From: Phycisphaerae bacterium RAS1 | GTDB taxonomy: Bacteria; Planctomycetota; Phycisphaerae; UBA1845; Fen-1342 | NCBI GenBank assembly: GCA_007859745.1 | Contig: SMLU01000001.1 | Span: forward strand, 744,001 to 808,000 | Reading direction: 5' to 3' | DNA length: 64,000 bases | Part shown: piece by piece, positions 7,187 through 15,035 of the stretch | Layout: each line of letters opens with the position of its first letter | Position numbering within the stretch: the stretch's first letter is position 1 | Translations under genes and position numbers: made by a program | Notes under the pieces: generated by a model | Told to the model about the DNA's origin: nothing | The model's input: only the letters and a program-made list of their open reading frames with translations | Database searches by the model: none

Positions 7187-8380
7187 ATGGCGAATTTCCT
7201 CGTGCGCCATTGCCGTGCGTTCCTCGACCAGCGGGTCGCCTTCGCGACGCTGCGCGAGTTCTTCCACAAGCAGCTTCACAAGCGCCTGCCGCCGCACACC
7301 GGCTGGGCGCACGTCTTCGGCAGCCTGGCGCTGCTGACGTTTGTCAGCCAGTTTGTCACGGGCATTCTGCTGCTGCTTTACTACCGCCCGACCGTGAAGG
7401 AGGCGCACGAGTCGATCCAGTACATCACCGCTGAAGTGTCCTTCGGCTGGCTGTTCCGCCAGGTGCATGCCTGGGGCGCCACACTGATGATGGCCACCGT
7501 GCTGCTGCACATGATCCGCACGTTCTTCATGGGCTCCTTCAAGAAGCCGCGCGAACTGACGTGGATCATCGGCGTGGTCATCCTGATCGTAACCATGCTG
7601 TTCGGCTTCACCGGCTACCTGCTGCCGTGGAACCAGCTTTCCTACTGGGCGACCACGGTCGGCACGGAAGTCGTCGGCGCCGTGCCCTGGTTCGGCGAAG
7701 ACCTGAAGCAGATTCTTCTCGGCGGTCCGTCCGTCGGGCAGGAAGCGCTCTCTCGCTTCTTCGTGTTTCATGTGGCCATCCTGCCGTGGGTGCTCGTGAT
7801 TCTCGTGACGCTGCACCTGATCCTCATGCGCCTGCACAATCTCGCGACGCTCGAGGACGTCGGGCGCGAAAAGCGCTTCCCGCCCGAAACAGGGGTGCCC
7901 TTCTGGCCGGTCCACATGGCCAAGGAAGCCTGCGTGGCGGCCGTGTGCTTCGGCGTGCTGTTCGCCCTTTCGGTCTTCTCGCCGTGGGAAATCGGTGAGC
8001 CGGCCGACCCGCTTGAAACGCCGCACGGCATCAAGCCGGAATGGTATTTCCTTCCGACCTACCAGCTTCTCAAGTACTTCACCGGGCCGGTCGGCAAGGT
8101 GGTCGGCATCGGCGTTTCAGGCGTACCGTTTCTGCTGCTGCTGGCGTGGCCGTTCATCGAGCGCGGCCCGGCCCGCCATCCGCGAAGACGAAAATGGGCG
8201 GTCCGGCTCGGCTCAGCCGCCATCCTGCTGGCGCTCGTCTTCGGATTCCTGGGCCACATCTCGGAGACGACCGTCCGCGTTTTCGGGCGAACGTACGAAA
8301 TCGACATGTATGGAATTCCGCACGCGATGCACGAACCGCCGCCCAGCGCTGGACAAACGCAGCCGGCCGGCGAACATTGA
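7187..8380 (+). CDS. Cytochrome b subunit of a bc/b6f-type complex
   Basis: 397 aa, a single-chain cytochrome b. Haem-ligand pairs are visible: QVHAWGA...LLHMIR (13 residues between His) and FHVAIL...TLHLIL (14 between). The 14-residue spacing of the second pair is that of cytochrome b6 rather than mitochondrial cytochrome b. The quinol-site motif PEWYFLP is present near residue 285. About eight transmembrane segments are expected. It follows the haem-Rieske fusion directly, and the next gene is a nonaheme lipoprotein, so these form one complex that passes electrons from quinol to multihaem cytochromes. No cytochrome c1 gene is present, and the multihaem proteins presumably replace it. Confidence 0.93.
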   Translation: MANFLVRHCRAFLDQRVAFATLREFFHKQLHKRLPPHTGWAHVFGSLALLTFVSQFVTGILLLLYYRPTVKEAHESIQYITAEVSFGWLFRQVHAWGATLMMATVLLHMIRTFFMGSFKKPRELTWIIGVVILIVTMLFGFTGYLLPWNQLSYWATTVGTEVVGAVPWFGEDLKQILLGGPSVGQEALSRFFVFHVAILPWVLVILVTLHLILMRLHNLATLEDVGREKRFPPETGVPFWPVHMAKEACVAAVCFGVLFALSVFSPWEIGEPADPLETPHGIKPEWYFLPTYQLLKYFTGPVGKVVGIGVSGVPFLLLLAWPFIERGPARHPRRRKWAVRLGSAAILLALVFGFLGHISETTVRVFGRTYEIDMYGIPHAMHEPPPSAGQTQPAGEH

Positions 8381-8452
8381 GTGTCCGCATACGGCAGGAC
8401 CGGCATGCGCCGCTCTTCCTGCACCCGGTGTTATCGAGGCTCGGAGCTTTCT

Positions 8453-9871
8453 GTGCCGACGTCCCTGACCTGTCTTTCAACTCGTCTGCTGCCGGCCGCC
8501 GCCCTGACCGCGCTGCTGCTGATTCCTGCCTGCTTCGTCCCCGTCCTGCCACCGTCGGACAACGGAAACGGCAACGACAATACGAATGACAACACCTCGC
8601 CCCCTCCCGGCGACAGCGGCCTGACGGGTGCGTTCATCGGCTCGGATCGCTGCTCGCTGTGTCACTCGCGGCTGCACGCGCGCTGGGAGAACACGGCCCA
8701 CGGCCAGGCGTTCACCGCGCTGAAAGCCATGGGTCAGGAGCGGAACGCTGTTTGTCTGCCCTGCCACACGGTCGGCTTCGGTCAACCGGGCGGCTTCAAG
8801 GACACGAGCACAACCGCCTCGCTGGCCGCCGTCGGTTGCGAGGCCTGCCACGGACCGCAGCGTGAGCACGCGCAGAACGCCGCGGACGACACGCTTTTCC
8901 CCAAGCCGGACATTTCGGCGGAGGTCTGCGGCGTCTGCCACACCGGAACCACCCAGCCGCACTACGACCAGTGGGCGGACTCGAAACACGCCGAAGTCAC
9001 GCCTTTGCTGGCGACGCGCTTCGAGGCCGGCATGTCGCTGAGCACGTGTGGCGACTGTCACTCAGGAGAATTCTTCCATCTGGCCGTGCTGGAACAGCAG
9101 GACGTTTCGGACGACGAGCTCGCGGGCGTCCCGGCGGATCAGCAGAATGCCGTGGTCTGCGGGACGTGCCACGCCCCGCACGACCGCACCCGCAACGCGG
9201 TCGCCCCGACCGATGGTCGCGACTACCAGCTTCGCTTCCCCGAGATCGCGAGCCCCACCGCCACGAACACGATCGAAGCCGTCACCAACGCGGCGCGGTT
9301 CAATCTCTGCGGCCAGTGCCATCACGATCGCGGCACAACCTGGGAAGATTCAGCCCGCCCGCCGCATCCCTCGAATCAGTCCAACGTGTACGTGGGCGAA
9401 ATGCCGGCGCCGGAGGGGATGGCTCCGCTGGTGCTGAGCCGCTCATCGGTCCATGCCCTGTTCATGCCGGCCCAGTGCGCCACCTGTCACATGCACCGCA
9501 GCGACCCGCGTTCGCCAATCGCCCCGGTGCTGTCCGAGCACACCTTTGCGGTCAACAACTCGAGTTGCGCGACCGCCGGCTGCCACCCATCGGTCGCCGC
9601 GGCCGAGTCCTTCCGCGCCACGCTGGAGGCCGAGATCCAGGCCAAGCTGGATTGCATCGCGGCCGCGCTGGGCGAGCCGGCGACGTGGGAATACGAGAGC
9701 AACGGCGGCCCCGACGCCGCCGGCCAGCAGGCGCTGCCCGACACGACCAGGCAGGCTCGCTATCTCTACTACTATGTGCGTGGCGACGGGAGCCTTGGCC
9801 TGCACAACCCCGATTACGTTCGAAACATCCTGGAGCGCGCCCTGGCGCTGCTCAACGCGGATTGTCCGTAA
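8453..9871 (+). CDS. Nonaheme cytochrome c lipoprotein (cytochrome c554-like), second copy
   Basis: 472 aa from a GTG at 8453 with GGAG 6 nt before it; the frame is open back to 8381, right after the cytochrome b stop. The signal peptide ends in the lipobox IPAC. A short Asn/Asp linker (NGNGNDNTNDN) follows, then nine haem motifs: CSLCH, CLPCH, CEACH, CGVCH, CGDCH, CGTCH, CGQCH, CATCH and CATAGCH. Motif order and flanks (CLPCHTVGFG, CGQCHHDRG, TWEYESNGGPD) match the first copy at 3595-5148, so the pair arose by duplication. It is the last gene of the plus-strand operon and is followed by a hairpin at 9893-9930. Confidence 0.88.
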   Translation: MPTSLTCLSTRLLPAAALTALLLIPACFVPVLPPSDNGNGNDNTNDNTSPPPGDSGLTGAFIGSDRCSLCHSRLHARWENTAHGQAFTALKAMGQERNAVCLPCHTVGFGQPGGFKDTSTTASLAAVGCEACHGPQREHAQNAADDTLFPKPDISAEVCGVCHTGTTQPHYDQWADSKHAEVTPLLATRFEAGMSLSTCGDCHSGEFFHLAVLEQQDVSDDELAGVPADQQNAVVCGTCHAPHDRTRNAVAPTDGRDYQLRFPEIASPTATNTIEAVTNAARFNLCGQCHHDRGTTWEDSARPPHPSNQSNVYVGEMPAPEGMAPLVLSRSSVHALFMPAQCATCHMHRSDPRSPIAPVLSEHTFAVNNSSCATAGCHPSVAAAESFRATLEAEIQAKLDCIAAALGEPATWEYESNGGPDAAGQQALPDTTRQARYLYYYVRGDGSLGLHNPDYVRNILERALALLNADCP

Positions 9872-9892
9872 CACGCCGGCCGAGAAAAGAAA

Positions 9893-9930
9893 CGACGCGA
9901 GGACCGAACGATTGTCCGATCCTCGCGTCG
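9893..9930. terminator. Hairpin between convergent genes
   Basis: CGACGCGAGGACCG (9893-9906) pairs with CGATCCTCGCGTCG (9917-9930) with one mismatch. It sits between the stops of the nonaheme gene (9871) and the Tyr-rich protein gene (9959) and can act in both directions. It has no strong T tract. Confidence 0.55.
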
Positions 9931-9958
9931 CTGTCTGCCCCGTCAAGTCGTCGAAGAA

Positions 9959-10411
9959 CTACCGCCGGCGATGATGAGAATTCCCGCCGAAGCTGCGGCC
10001 GCCATCGCGCCAACCGCCGCCGCGATTGTAGTACGCCCCGCCCCGACCACCGTATCCGCCGCGATACACCGGGGCCGTGTACACCGGCCGGCTGTACACC
10101 GGGCGCGGCGCCACCACCGTCCGGCGATAATACTCGCGGCGATGCACGGTCGGTCCGTACGAGCTGTACACCACCGGCGGGTAGGGGTTAACGACCACCG
10201 GCGGCGCATAGGTGCTCCCGTAAACAGGCGGGGCGCAGCCTGAGACGTAGGTCGGTGTGATGTACGGCGTCGAGTAGGCATACGAATCGACAAAGCCGCG
10301 ATCATAGTATCGCGGGCCGCTGTCGAAGCTGAAGCCGAAGCCGAAATCATCCGCCAGCGCCGGGGCCGTCGCCACCATCAGGCCAAGTGTCGCAATGATC
10401 CGACGAAACAT
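9959..10411 (-). CDS. Small secreted Tyr/Pro/Gly-rich protein
   Basis: 150 aa from an ATG at 10411 with AGGAG 8 nt upstream. The start MFRRIIATLGLMVATAPALA is a clear signal peptide. The mature part is low in complexity: YY, PVY and VYT repeats in the middle, then a Gly/Arg/Tyr-rich tail ending HHRRR. There are almost no acidic residues after residue 50. I recognise no enzyme domain. Possible roles are a cell-surface or matrix-binding protein, but function is unknown. It stands alone, with convergent and unrelated neighbours. Confidence 0.65.
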   Translation of the reverse strand: MFRRIIATLGLMVATAPALADDFGFGFSFDSGPRYYDRGFVDSYAYSTPYITPTYVSGCAPPVYGSTYAPPVVVNPYPPVVYSSYGPTVHRREYYRRTVVAPRPVYSRPVYTAPVYRGGYGGRGGAYYNRGGGWRDGGRSFGGNSHHRRR

Positions 10412-10560
10412 GTCTTGATCTCCTGCCGGCCGGTTGCGGCCGTTCTCCGAGGTCTCGTCCAAGAGTGTAGACACTCGCTGCGGCGCGCGGTTTGTCGGAA
10501 CTGGGCGAAAAAAGGCCGACGGTTATAGGACGATGAACGTTCTCAAACGCGCGGCAATTC

Positions 10561-10588
10561 GGGTGGGACGGGTGTCTCGTCCGTCACC
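10561..10588. repeat. Palindrome family R7, copy 1
   Basis: GGTGGGACGGGTGTCTCG followed by TCCGTCACC forms a short imperfect hairpin in the gap between 10412 and 10626. The same motif is seen inverted at 17731-17755. Confidence 0.5.
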
Positions 10589-10626
10589 GCGTTCTAAGGA
10601 ACAGACAAGATGCCCGTTCGAACGTC

Positions 10627-12063
10627 CTATGCATCGAGCAGCAGCGGGCCGCCGAAGCTGATCCGGCGCTCACCCAGGCGTTCGGCGAGGTCGGCGGCGT
10701 CCAGCGCGAGTCGCGGCGTGATCTCGATCGGATGCAACGGCTTGCCGTGTGTGTCGCGCGGGACGTTGCGACCGCAGGATTCGAGCCAGCCGGCCGCGCG
10801 GCGGATCATGTCGCGGCGCGCGGTGGCCGGCGAATCGACGCCGTCGGCGTTCTTGATCGGGCTGAATTCCTCCGCCCGCGACGTGTAGAGCACCAGCGGG
10901 TTTCGCGCCAGCGGGATTGCGTCGAAGACGAACATCTCCAGCTTCACGGCGTTGGGCGACGTCGGCACGATGCGGTTTCCGTGCGCGTCGATGGTCTCGA
11001 CCTTTTTGTCGGCGCGATGCCACGGCAGGCGGATGTCCGAGCCGGCAGCCGTCAGGCGCTGCACAAAATCGCGCGACAGCATGTGAATCGCGATGCTTCC
11101 GGCGTCGAGGCGGCGCGTGCCGTCGGGGTTCTTCGAGCGCGCCAGTGAGTCGGGCAAATCGCTGTACTCGATGATCTGAATTCTGCCCCCGGCGCGGCAG
11201 AAGTTGCCGACGCGTTCGAGGTCGTCGGCCTTTGTCACGGCTTTGCTCGACATTTCGGAGCCGGTGACGATGTGCAGGCCGATGAAAAGAGGATCGAGCA
11301 CGCGCACGAGCGGGTTGTCGACCTGGAAATAACTGATGAACTCGACGCCGTCGCACTGCATTTCGGCCAGCGCGCCGCTCGCCGCCAGCGCCCGCAGGCT
11401 TCCGCCGTGGCCGTCCGGCGAGAGAGCCAGGCGGTGCTTTTCGGCCAGGGCAATCCGCCCGTCGGGCAGGAATGCCGGCATCTGTCCCTGCCGGAAAAAG
11501 CGTACGTCGCCTCGGGGGAATCCGAAATAGTCGTGCTCGTCGAAGAACGACCGCGTGGCGGCGTCGTTTTGCGGGCTGGTCATGATGTACCAGCGCGGCG
11601 ACCGGCCGTAGCGCTCCCCGGATCGCGTAAGCGCCTCGGCGAAGATCTGGAAGAGCGGCGCTGAGCGAATCGGCGTGGCGCGAAACGCCCCCTTGGGGCC
11701 GTCGAACCCCAACCGTGTGCCTTGCCCGCCCGCCACCATGAATGCCGCGACCTGGCCGGCGCGAAGCGCGGCTCGGCCGGCATCGGCGGCGTCGGTGTAG
11801 AGCTTCTCCTGTCCCGGTCGTGGCTGAATTGGGTGGATCGGAGCGGGCTCGATGTCCGCCGGAACATCACACACCGGGCGCCGGCGCACGAATCCCTCGA
11901 TCTGCTCCGGCAGCGCGGACCAATTCACCTGCTCGAGATCGTCGAGGAGTTCGGCCCGCGGGGCTGCGGGCAGTTCGTTCCAGAACGCCAGCAGGTGGCT
12001 CTGGCCGGTCTGGTTCAGAGCGTTGCGAAAAGCCGCGGCGCGCGTGTCGAGGTCATTACTCAT
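10627..12063 (-). CDS. UDP-sugar pyrophosphorylase (UAP1-like)
   Basis: 478 aa. The nucleotide-binding motif VAGGQGTRLGFDGPKG (about residues 110-125) is diagnostic of the eukaryote-type UDPGP family, which makes UDP-GlcNAc or UDP-hexose from UTP and sugar 1-phosphate. VDNPL (metal and substrate site) and the C-terminal AVKLEMFVFD and EEFSPIKNADG motifs match UAP1. Length is as expected for the family. It differs from the bacterial GlmU type. It likely feeds envelope polysaccharide synthesis. ATG at 12063 is followed by an N-terminal helical domain. Substrate (GlcNAc-1-P or another sugar) cannot be settled from sequence alone. Confidence 0.88.
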   Translation of the reverse strand: MSNDLDTRAAAFRNALNQTGQSHLLAFWNELPAAPRAELLDDLEQVNWSALPEQIEGFVRRRPVCDVPADIEPAPIHPIQPRPGQEKLYTDAADAGRAALRAGQVAAFMVAGGQGTRLGFDGPKGAFRATPIRSAPLFQIFAEALTRSGERYGRSPRWYIMTSPQNDAATRSFFDEHDYFGFPRGDVRFFRQGQMPAFLPDGRIALAEKHRLALSPDGHGGSLRALAASGALAEMQCDGVEFISYFQVDNPLVRVLDPLFIGLHIVTGSEMSSKAVTKADDLERVGNFCRAGGRIQIIEYSDLPDSLARSKNPDGTRRLDAGSIAIHMLSRDFVQRLTAAGSDIRLPWHRADKKVETIDAHGNRIVPTSPNAVKLEMFVFDAIPLARNPLVLYTSRAEEFSPIKNADGVDSPATARRDMIRRAAGWLESCGRNVPRDTHGKPLHPIEITPRLALDAADLAERLGERRISFGGPLLLDA

Positions 12064-12186
12064 AGGTTCACCGGATGGGGAGCCGGCGATGGTAGCGGCT
12101 CGCCTTGCGCTGGGTCAAAGCGGTTCTTAGTCCTATAAACAACACTGCCGGGCCGGTCTTTCAGGACCCGCCGTGCCTGGGCGCTT

Positions 12187-12293
12187 TCCGAACCCGCCGC
12201 ACCAAGCGGCGGGGTGACGATCGGACGCGATGGGAGCCGCACAGCCTCACCGGCCCCGGAAGGTAACCCGCCGCTTGGCGCGGCGGGTTCGGA
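12187..12293. repeat. Palindromic element family R1, copy a
   Basis: The left arm holds the hairpin CCCGCCGC-ACCAA-GCGGCGGG and the right arm the inverted copy CCCGCCGC-TTGGC-GCGGCGGG. Both are bounded by TCCGAA/TTCGGA. The two arms are about 45 bp apart and their hairpin loops are complementary. Six copies are found in the window. Confidence 0.9.
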
Positions 12294-12347
12294 CGGACAG
12301 GCCAGCGGTCGGCTCGGAAAGAAACCTTTCAAACGCGGATTCTGCGA

Positions 12348-12375
12348 TTGACATGCGCGTGGATGGCGTTATCTT
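12348..12375 (+). promoter_or_regulatory. Sigma-70 type promoter
   Basis: TTGACA (12348-12353), 16 bp, TATCTT (12370-12375). The -35 box is a perfect match. It points to the pseudopilin gene at 12818, about 435 nt downstream, which would give a long leader. Confidence 0.5.
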
Positions 12376-12817
12376 TACATTGTGTAGATGAGACGTCGGG
12401 ATCGGATACTGGGTCAGGCGAGTACGTAAGCTATCATCGATTTCATAAGATTCCGCATCGATCCGCCTGCCTGCCCACCTTTCGATCTTCCGTAACGCTC
12501 CCGTCGAGGCATTTGCGCTTCCGCTCTCGGACTGCGCAAGCGTCTGGCGATCTCCGGATCGTCCCCATCTGCCCATCGAAACTTCTCGCGGGATATCCGC
12601 ACGGCTCGCGCGTCCCTGCGCGGGCAGACGGTGCGCGCCGGTGTAGGTGCGCAATGGTCGCGTGCGGCGGATGGCCCTTTTTTGCGGCCTCCGGCGGCGG
12701 CGTTTGTTGCGCGGCGGCCGGGTCGAATGTGCGGCTTATTGCATACCTAACTGGCATGATGGCCGCGGCAGAGGCTGATCCGGGAATGCAGTCAGGGACC
12801 GATTCAGGAGAATCGCA

Positions 12818-13747
12818 GTGCTCAAGAAGAAGGCGGCCTTTACGCTGATCGAACTACTCGTCGTAGTTGCGATCATCGCCCTGCTGATCTCGATTCTGCT
12901 GCCGAGCTTGTCTCGCGCGCGTGAACTGGCCAAGCGCTCGGTTTGCGCCTCGAACATGCGCGGCCTGGCGCAGGGCGCCACGATCTACTCGAACGACAAC
13001 GAAGAGTACTTCCCGACGTCGAATTTCCAGGCTCCGACCGGCTCGATCTCGACCAACACGCACAGCGTGAGTTTCGAGACCCGGCTGAGCGTGATGTACA
13101 CGGACGCACGCTCGGGCATCTCGGTGACCGACGTTCACGCCAGCCGCTCGATGTTCCTGCTGGTCATCACCGGCGCGTCGACTCCCAAGCAGTTCACCTG
13201 CCCCAGCTCGGGCGACGCCGAAGACGACCTGCGCAACCGCAACGGCACCACGCAGATCGCCTCGCAGCCGGGCGTGAACCGCTTCGACTTCCGCGGCTAC
13301 CCGCTGCTGAGCTACGCCTACCAGATGCCGTTCGGCAAGCGCGGCAAGCCGCGCACGGACCTCGATCCGCGCATGGCGATCATGGCGGACAAGGGCCCGT
13401 ACTTTGATTCGCAGGGCGAGAATCCCTCGGATGGCTCGAACCCGGACGCGGTGGTCCCCAGCCTGATGGCCCCGGACTTCGGCTCGACCAACGCGGCCGA
13501 CATCCTGCGCGTCTCGACCGACCGCTGGCGGCCCTACAACAGCCGCAACCACAGCGGTGAAGGCCAGACCATCGCTTACGCCGATGGCCACGCCGACTTC
13601 CAGAAGAAGCCGATTGCCGGCGTGAACAACGACAACATCTACACCGAGACGCAGACGATCACGGATCTGCACACGTCGCTGCTGGGCATCCGTCCGCGCA
13701 ACCAGCGCGGCCCGCTGCACGACACCGACAACATCCTGATTCCGTAG
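12818..13747 (+). CDS. Prepilin-type N-terminal methylation protein (type II pseudopilin-like)
   Basis: 309 aa from a GTG at 12818, with AGGAGA 6 nt upstream. The N-terminus [20 protein letters not shown] is a class III signal, cut by prepilin peptidase before F and followed by a hydrophobic helix. The C-terminal YADGHADF is the DG-H type motif common in the very expanded planctomycete pseudopilin families. The middle is polar and Asn/Ser-rich. It is exported and probably assembled into pseudopili or attached to the surface. No secretion machinery genes are adjacent. A strong hairpin terminator follows at 13772. Confidence 0.9.
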   Translation: MLKKKAAFTLIELLVVVAIIALLISILLPSLSRARELAKRSVCASNMRGLAQGATIYSNDNEEYFPTSNFQAPTGSISTNTHSVSFETRLSVMYTDARSGISVTDVHASRSMFLLVITGASTPKQFTCPSSGDAEDDLRNRNGTTQIASQPGVNRFDFRGYPLLSYAYQMPFGKRGKPRTDLDPRMAIMADKGPYFDSQGENPSDGSNPDAVVPSLMAPDFGSTNAADILRVSTDRWRPYNSRNHSGEGQTIAYADGHADFQKKPIAGVNNDNIYTETQTITDLHTSLLGIRPRNQRGPLHDTDNILIP

Positions 13748-13771
13748 TCGGCTGCCTTTTCGCTGGTCTTT

Positions 13772-13806
13772 GTCGCGGCCGGGTTTCTCTGAAGCCCGGC
13801 CGCGAC
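13772..13806 (+). terminator. Hairpin terminator after the pseudopilin gene
   Basis: GTCGCGGCCGGG, an 11-nt loop and CCCGGCCGCGAC form a 12-bp perfect stem. GCGTTTATT follows. It lies 25 bp past the stop. Confidence 0.65.
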
Positions 13807-13822
13807 GCGTTTATTGCCGGGT

Positions 13823-13845
13823 CATTCAGCATTCAGCATTCAGCG
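13823..13845. repeat. CATTCAG tandem repeat (family R6), copy 1
   Basis: Three tandem CATTCAG units in the gap before the SolA-like gene. Read on the minus strand, the GCTGAATG unit supplies the TGA stop codon of that gene (13842-13840). A related tract is at 46880-46985. Confidence 0.6.
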
Positions 13846-14973
13846 TTCCGACAGGCGCTGTAACGATAGGAACCCAATCGGCGCCGCACTACGGCCGGTC
13901 TCCGCAAGATCGGCGAGCACGCTGCCGATCAGCGGCGCAAACTTGAACCCATGTCCGCTGAAGCCGGCCGCGACGAACACGCCTGCGTGCTTCGGATGGC
14001 GGTCGATGATGAAATGGCCGTCGGGGGTCATCGTGTACATGCAGACCGATGACGCGACGACTTGGTCGGTCGCGCCGGGCAGGTGTCGCTCGATGAACGG
14101 CGCCATGTGCGCAACGTCGGCCGGCCGCAGCTCGCGGCCCGGCTCGTCCGGGTCGCCCACCAACGTCCGTTCCAGGTGCTCGGCGATCTTCATCCTCCCG
14201 CTCTCGATCGCCGGAAAGCCATAGTAGAAGCAGCCCACCGTGTGATAGCCGAAGACGGGAAAGCCGCGCGACTCGGCGTACAGCGCATCGTCGCAGGCGA
14301 ACCACATCTGCATCTTCCGCCGGATTTCGAGCGGCGCTCGCAGGTCGGCCAGCAGCCGCCCGGCCCACGCCCCGCCGCAGATGACGAGCCGAGAAGCACG
14401 GTAGTCGGCGTTGGCGGTGGCGACGCTCGCGCCGGTTCCCTCGACCGACCAGCCGATCACGGGCGTGTTGAAGAGCGTCGCCGCGCCGCCTCGCTGCGCC
14501 ACTTCCAGGAACGCCCGGATGCAGGCCTCGGGGCGCAAGTAGCCGGCGTCTTCCTCGAAGAGCGCCACATGCTCAGGGTCGACGCGCAGGCCGGGAAAGC
14601 GCTCGATGGTCTCCGCAGGCGTCAGCGCCTGAATCGGCAGGGAGTGAATCTGCGCCGCGGCGCGTGTGCCCGCGATGATCTCGCCGTCGGCCGGCCCGGC
14701 CAGAAGCAGGCCGACCCGGTGCAGCAGCCGCTGGCCGACTTCCTTCTCCAGGTCCGACCAGAGCGCATAAGCCTGGTGCAGCAGCGGAACGTAGTCGGGA
14801 TGCTCGAAGTACGCCTTGCGGATGATCCGCGTCTGGCCGTGCGAGCTGCCGCGGTCGTGGGCCGGCGAGAACTGCTCCAACCCGAGCACACGGTGGCCGC
14901 GGCGGGCAAGCTCGCAAAGAGCCGCCGATCCCATCGCCCCCAGGCCGATGACGATGACGTCGTAGGAATCCAT
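13840..14973 (-). CDS. solA: FAD-dependent amine oxidase, SolA/sarcosine oxidase family
   Basis: 377 aa from an ATG at 14973; length fits monomeric sarcosine oxidase/N-methyltryptophan oxidase. The N-terminal dinucleotide-binding motif VIVIGLGAMGSAALCELARR is followed by GSSHGQTRIIRKAYFEHPDY, typical of MTOX/SolA. The Cys in VCMYTMTPD is at the position that holds FAD covalently in this family. GFSGHGFKFAP is the C-terminal FAD motif. It oxidises N-methyl amino acids to the amino acid, formaldehyde and H2O2. The exact substrate (sarcosine, N-methyltryptophan or other) is open. The stop codon lies in a CATTCAG repeat. Confidence 0.85.
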   Translation of the reverse strand: MDSYDVIVIGLGAMGSAALCELARRGHRVLGLEQFSPAHDRGSSHGQTRIIRKAYFEHPDYVPLLHQAYALWSDLEKEVGQRLLHRVGLLLAGPADGEIIAGTRAAAQIHSLPIQALTPAETIERFPGLRVDPEHVALFEEDAGYLRPEACIRAFLEVAQRGGAATLFNTPVIGWSVEGTGASVATANADYRASRLVICGGAWAGRLLADLRAPLEIRRKMQMWFACDDALYAESRGFPVFGYHTVGCFYYGFPAIESGRMKIAEHLERTLVGDPDEPGRELRPADVAHMAPFIERHLPGATDQVVASSVCMYTMTPDGHFIIDRHPKHAGVFVAAGFSGHGFKFAPLIGSVLADLAETGRSAAPIGFLSLQRLSER

Positions 14974-15035
14974 GCCGGCGATGATAACCGCCGCCGCCGG
15001 ATCGCCTCTCGCCGGCGATCGGAACGGAGAAGCAT

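Larger units (their letters stand above)
12064..12817. other. 754-bp intergenic region
   Basis: It holds one R1 palindrome (12187-12293) and a good sigma-70 promoter (12348-12375) on the plus strand. About 440 bp then follow before the pseudopilin start. That part carries no convincing ORF on either strand and may be a long 5' leader or an unrecognised small RNA. Base composition is less GC-rich near 12350-12470. Confidence 0.6.
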
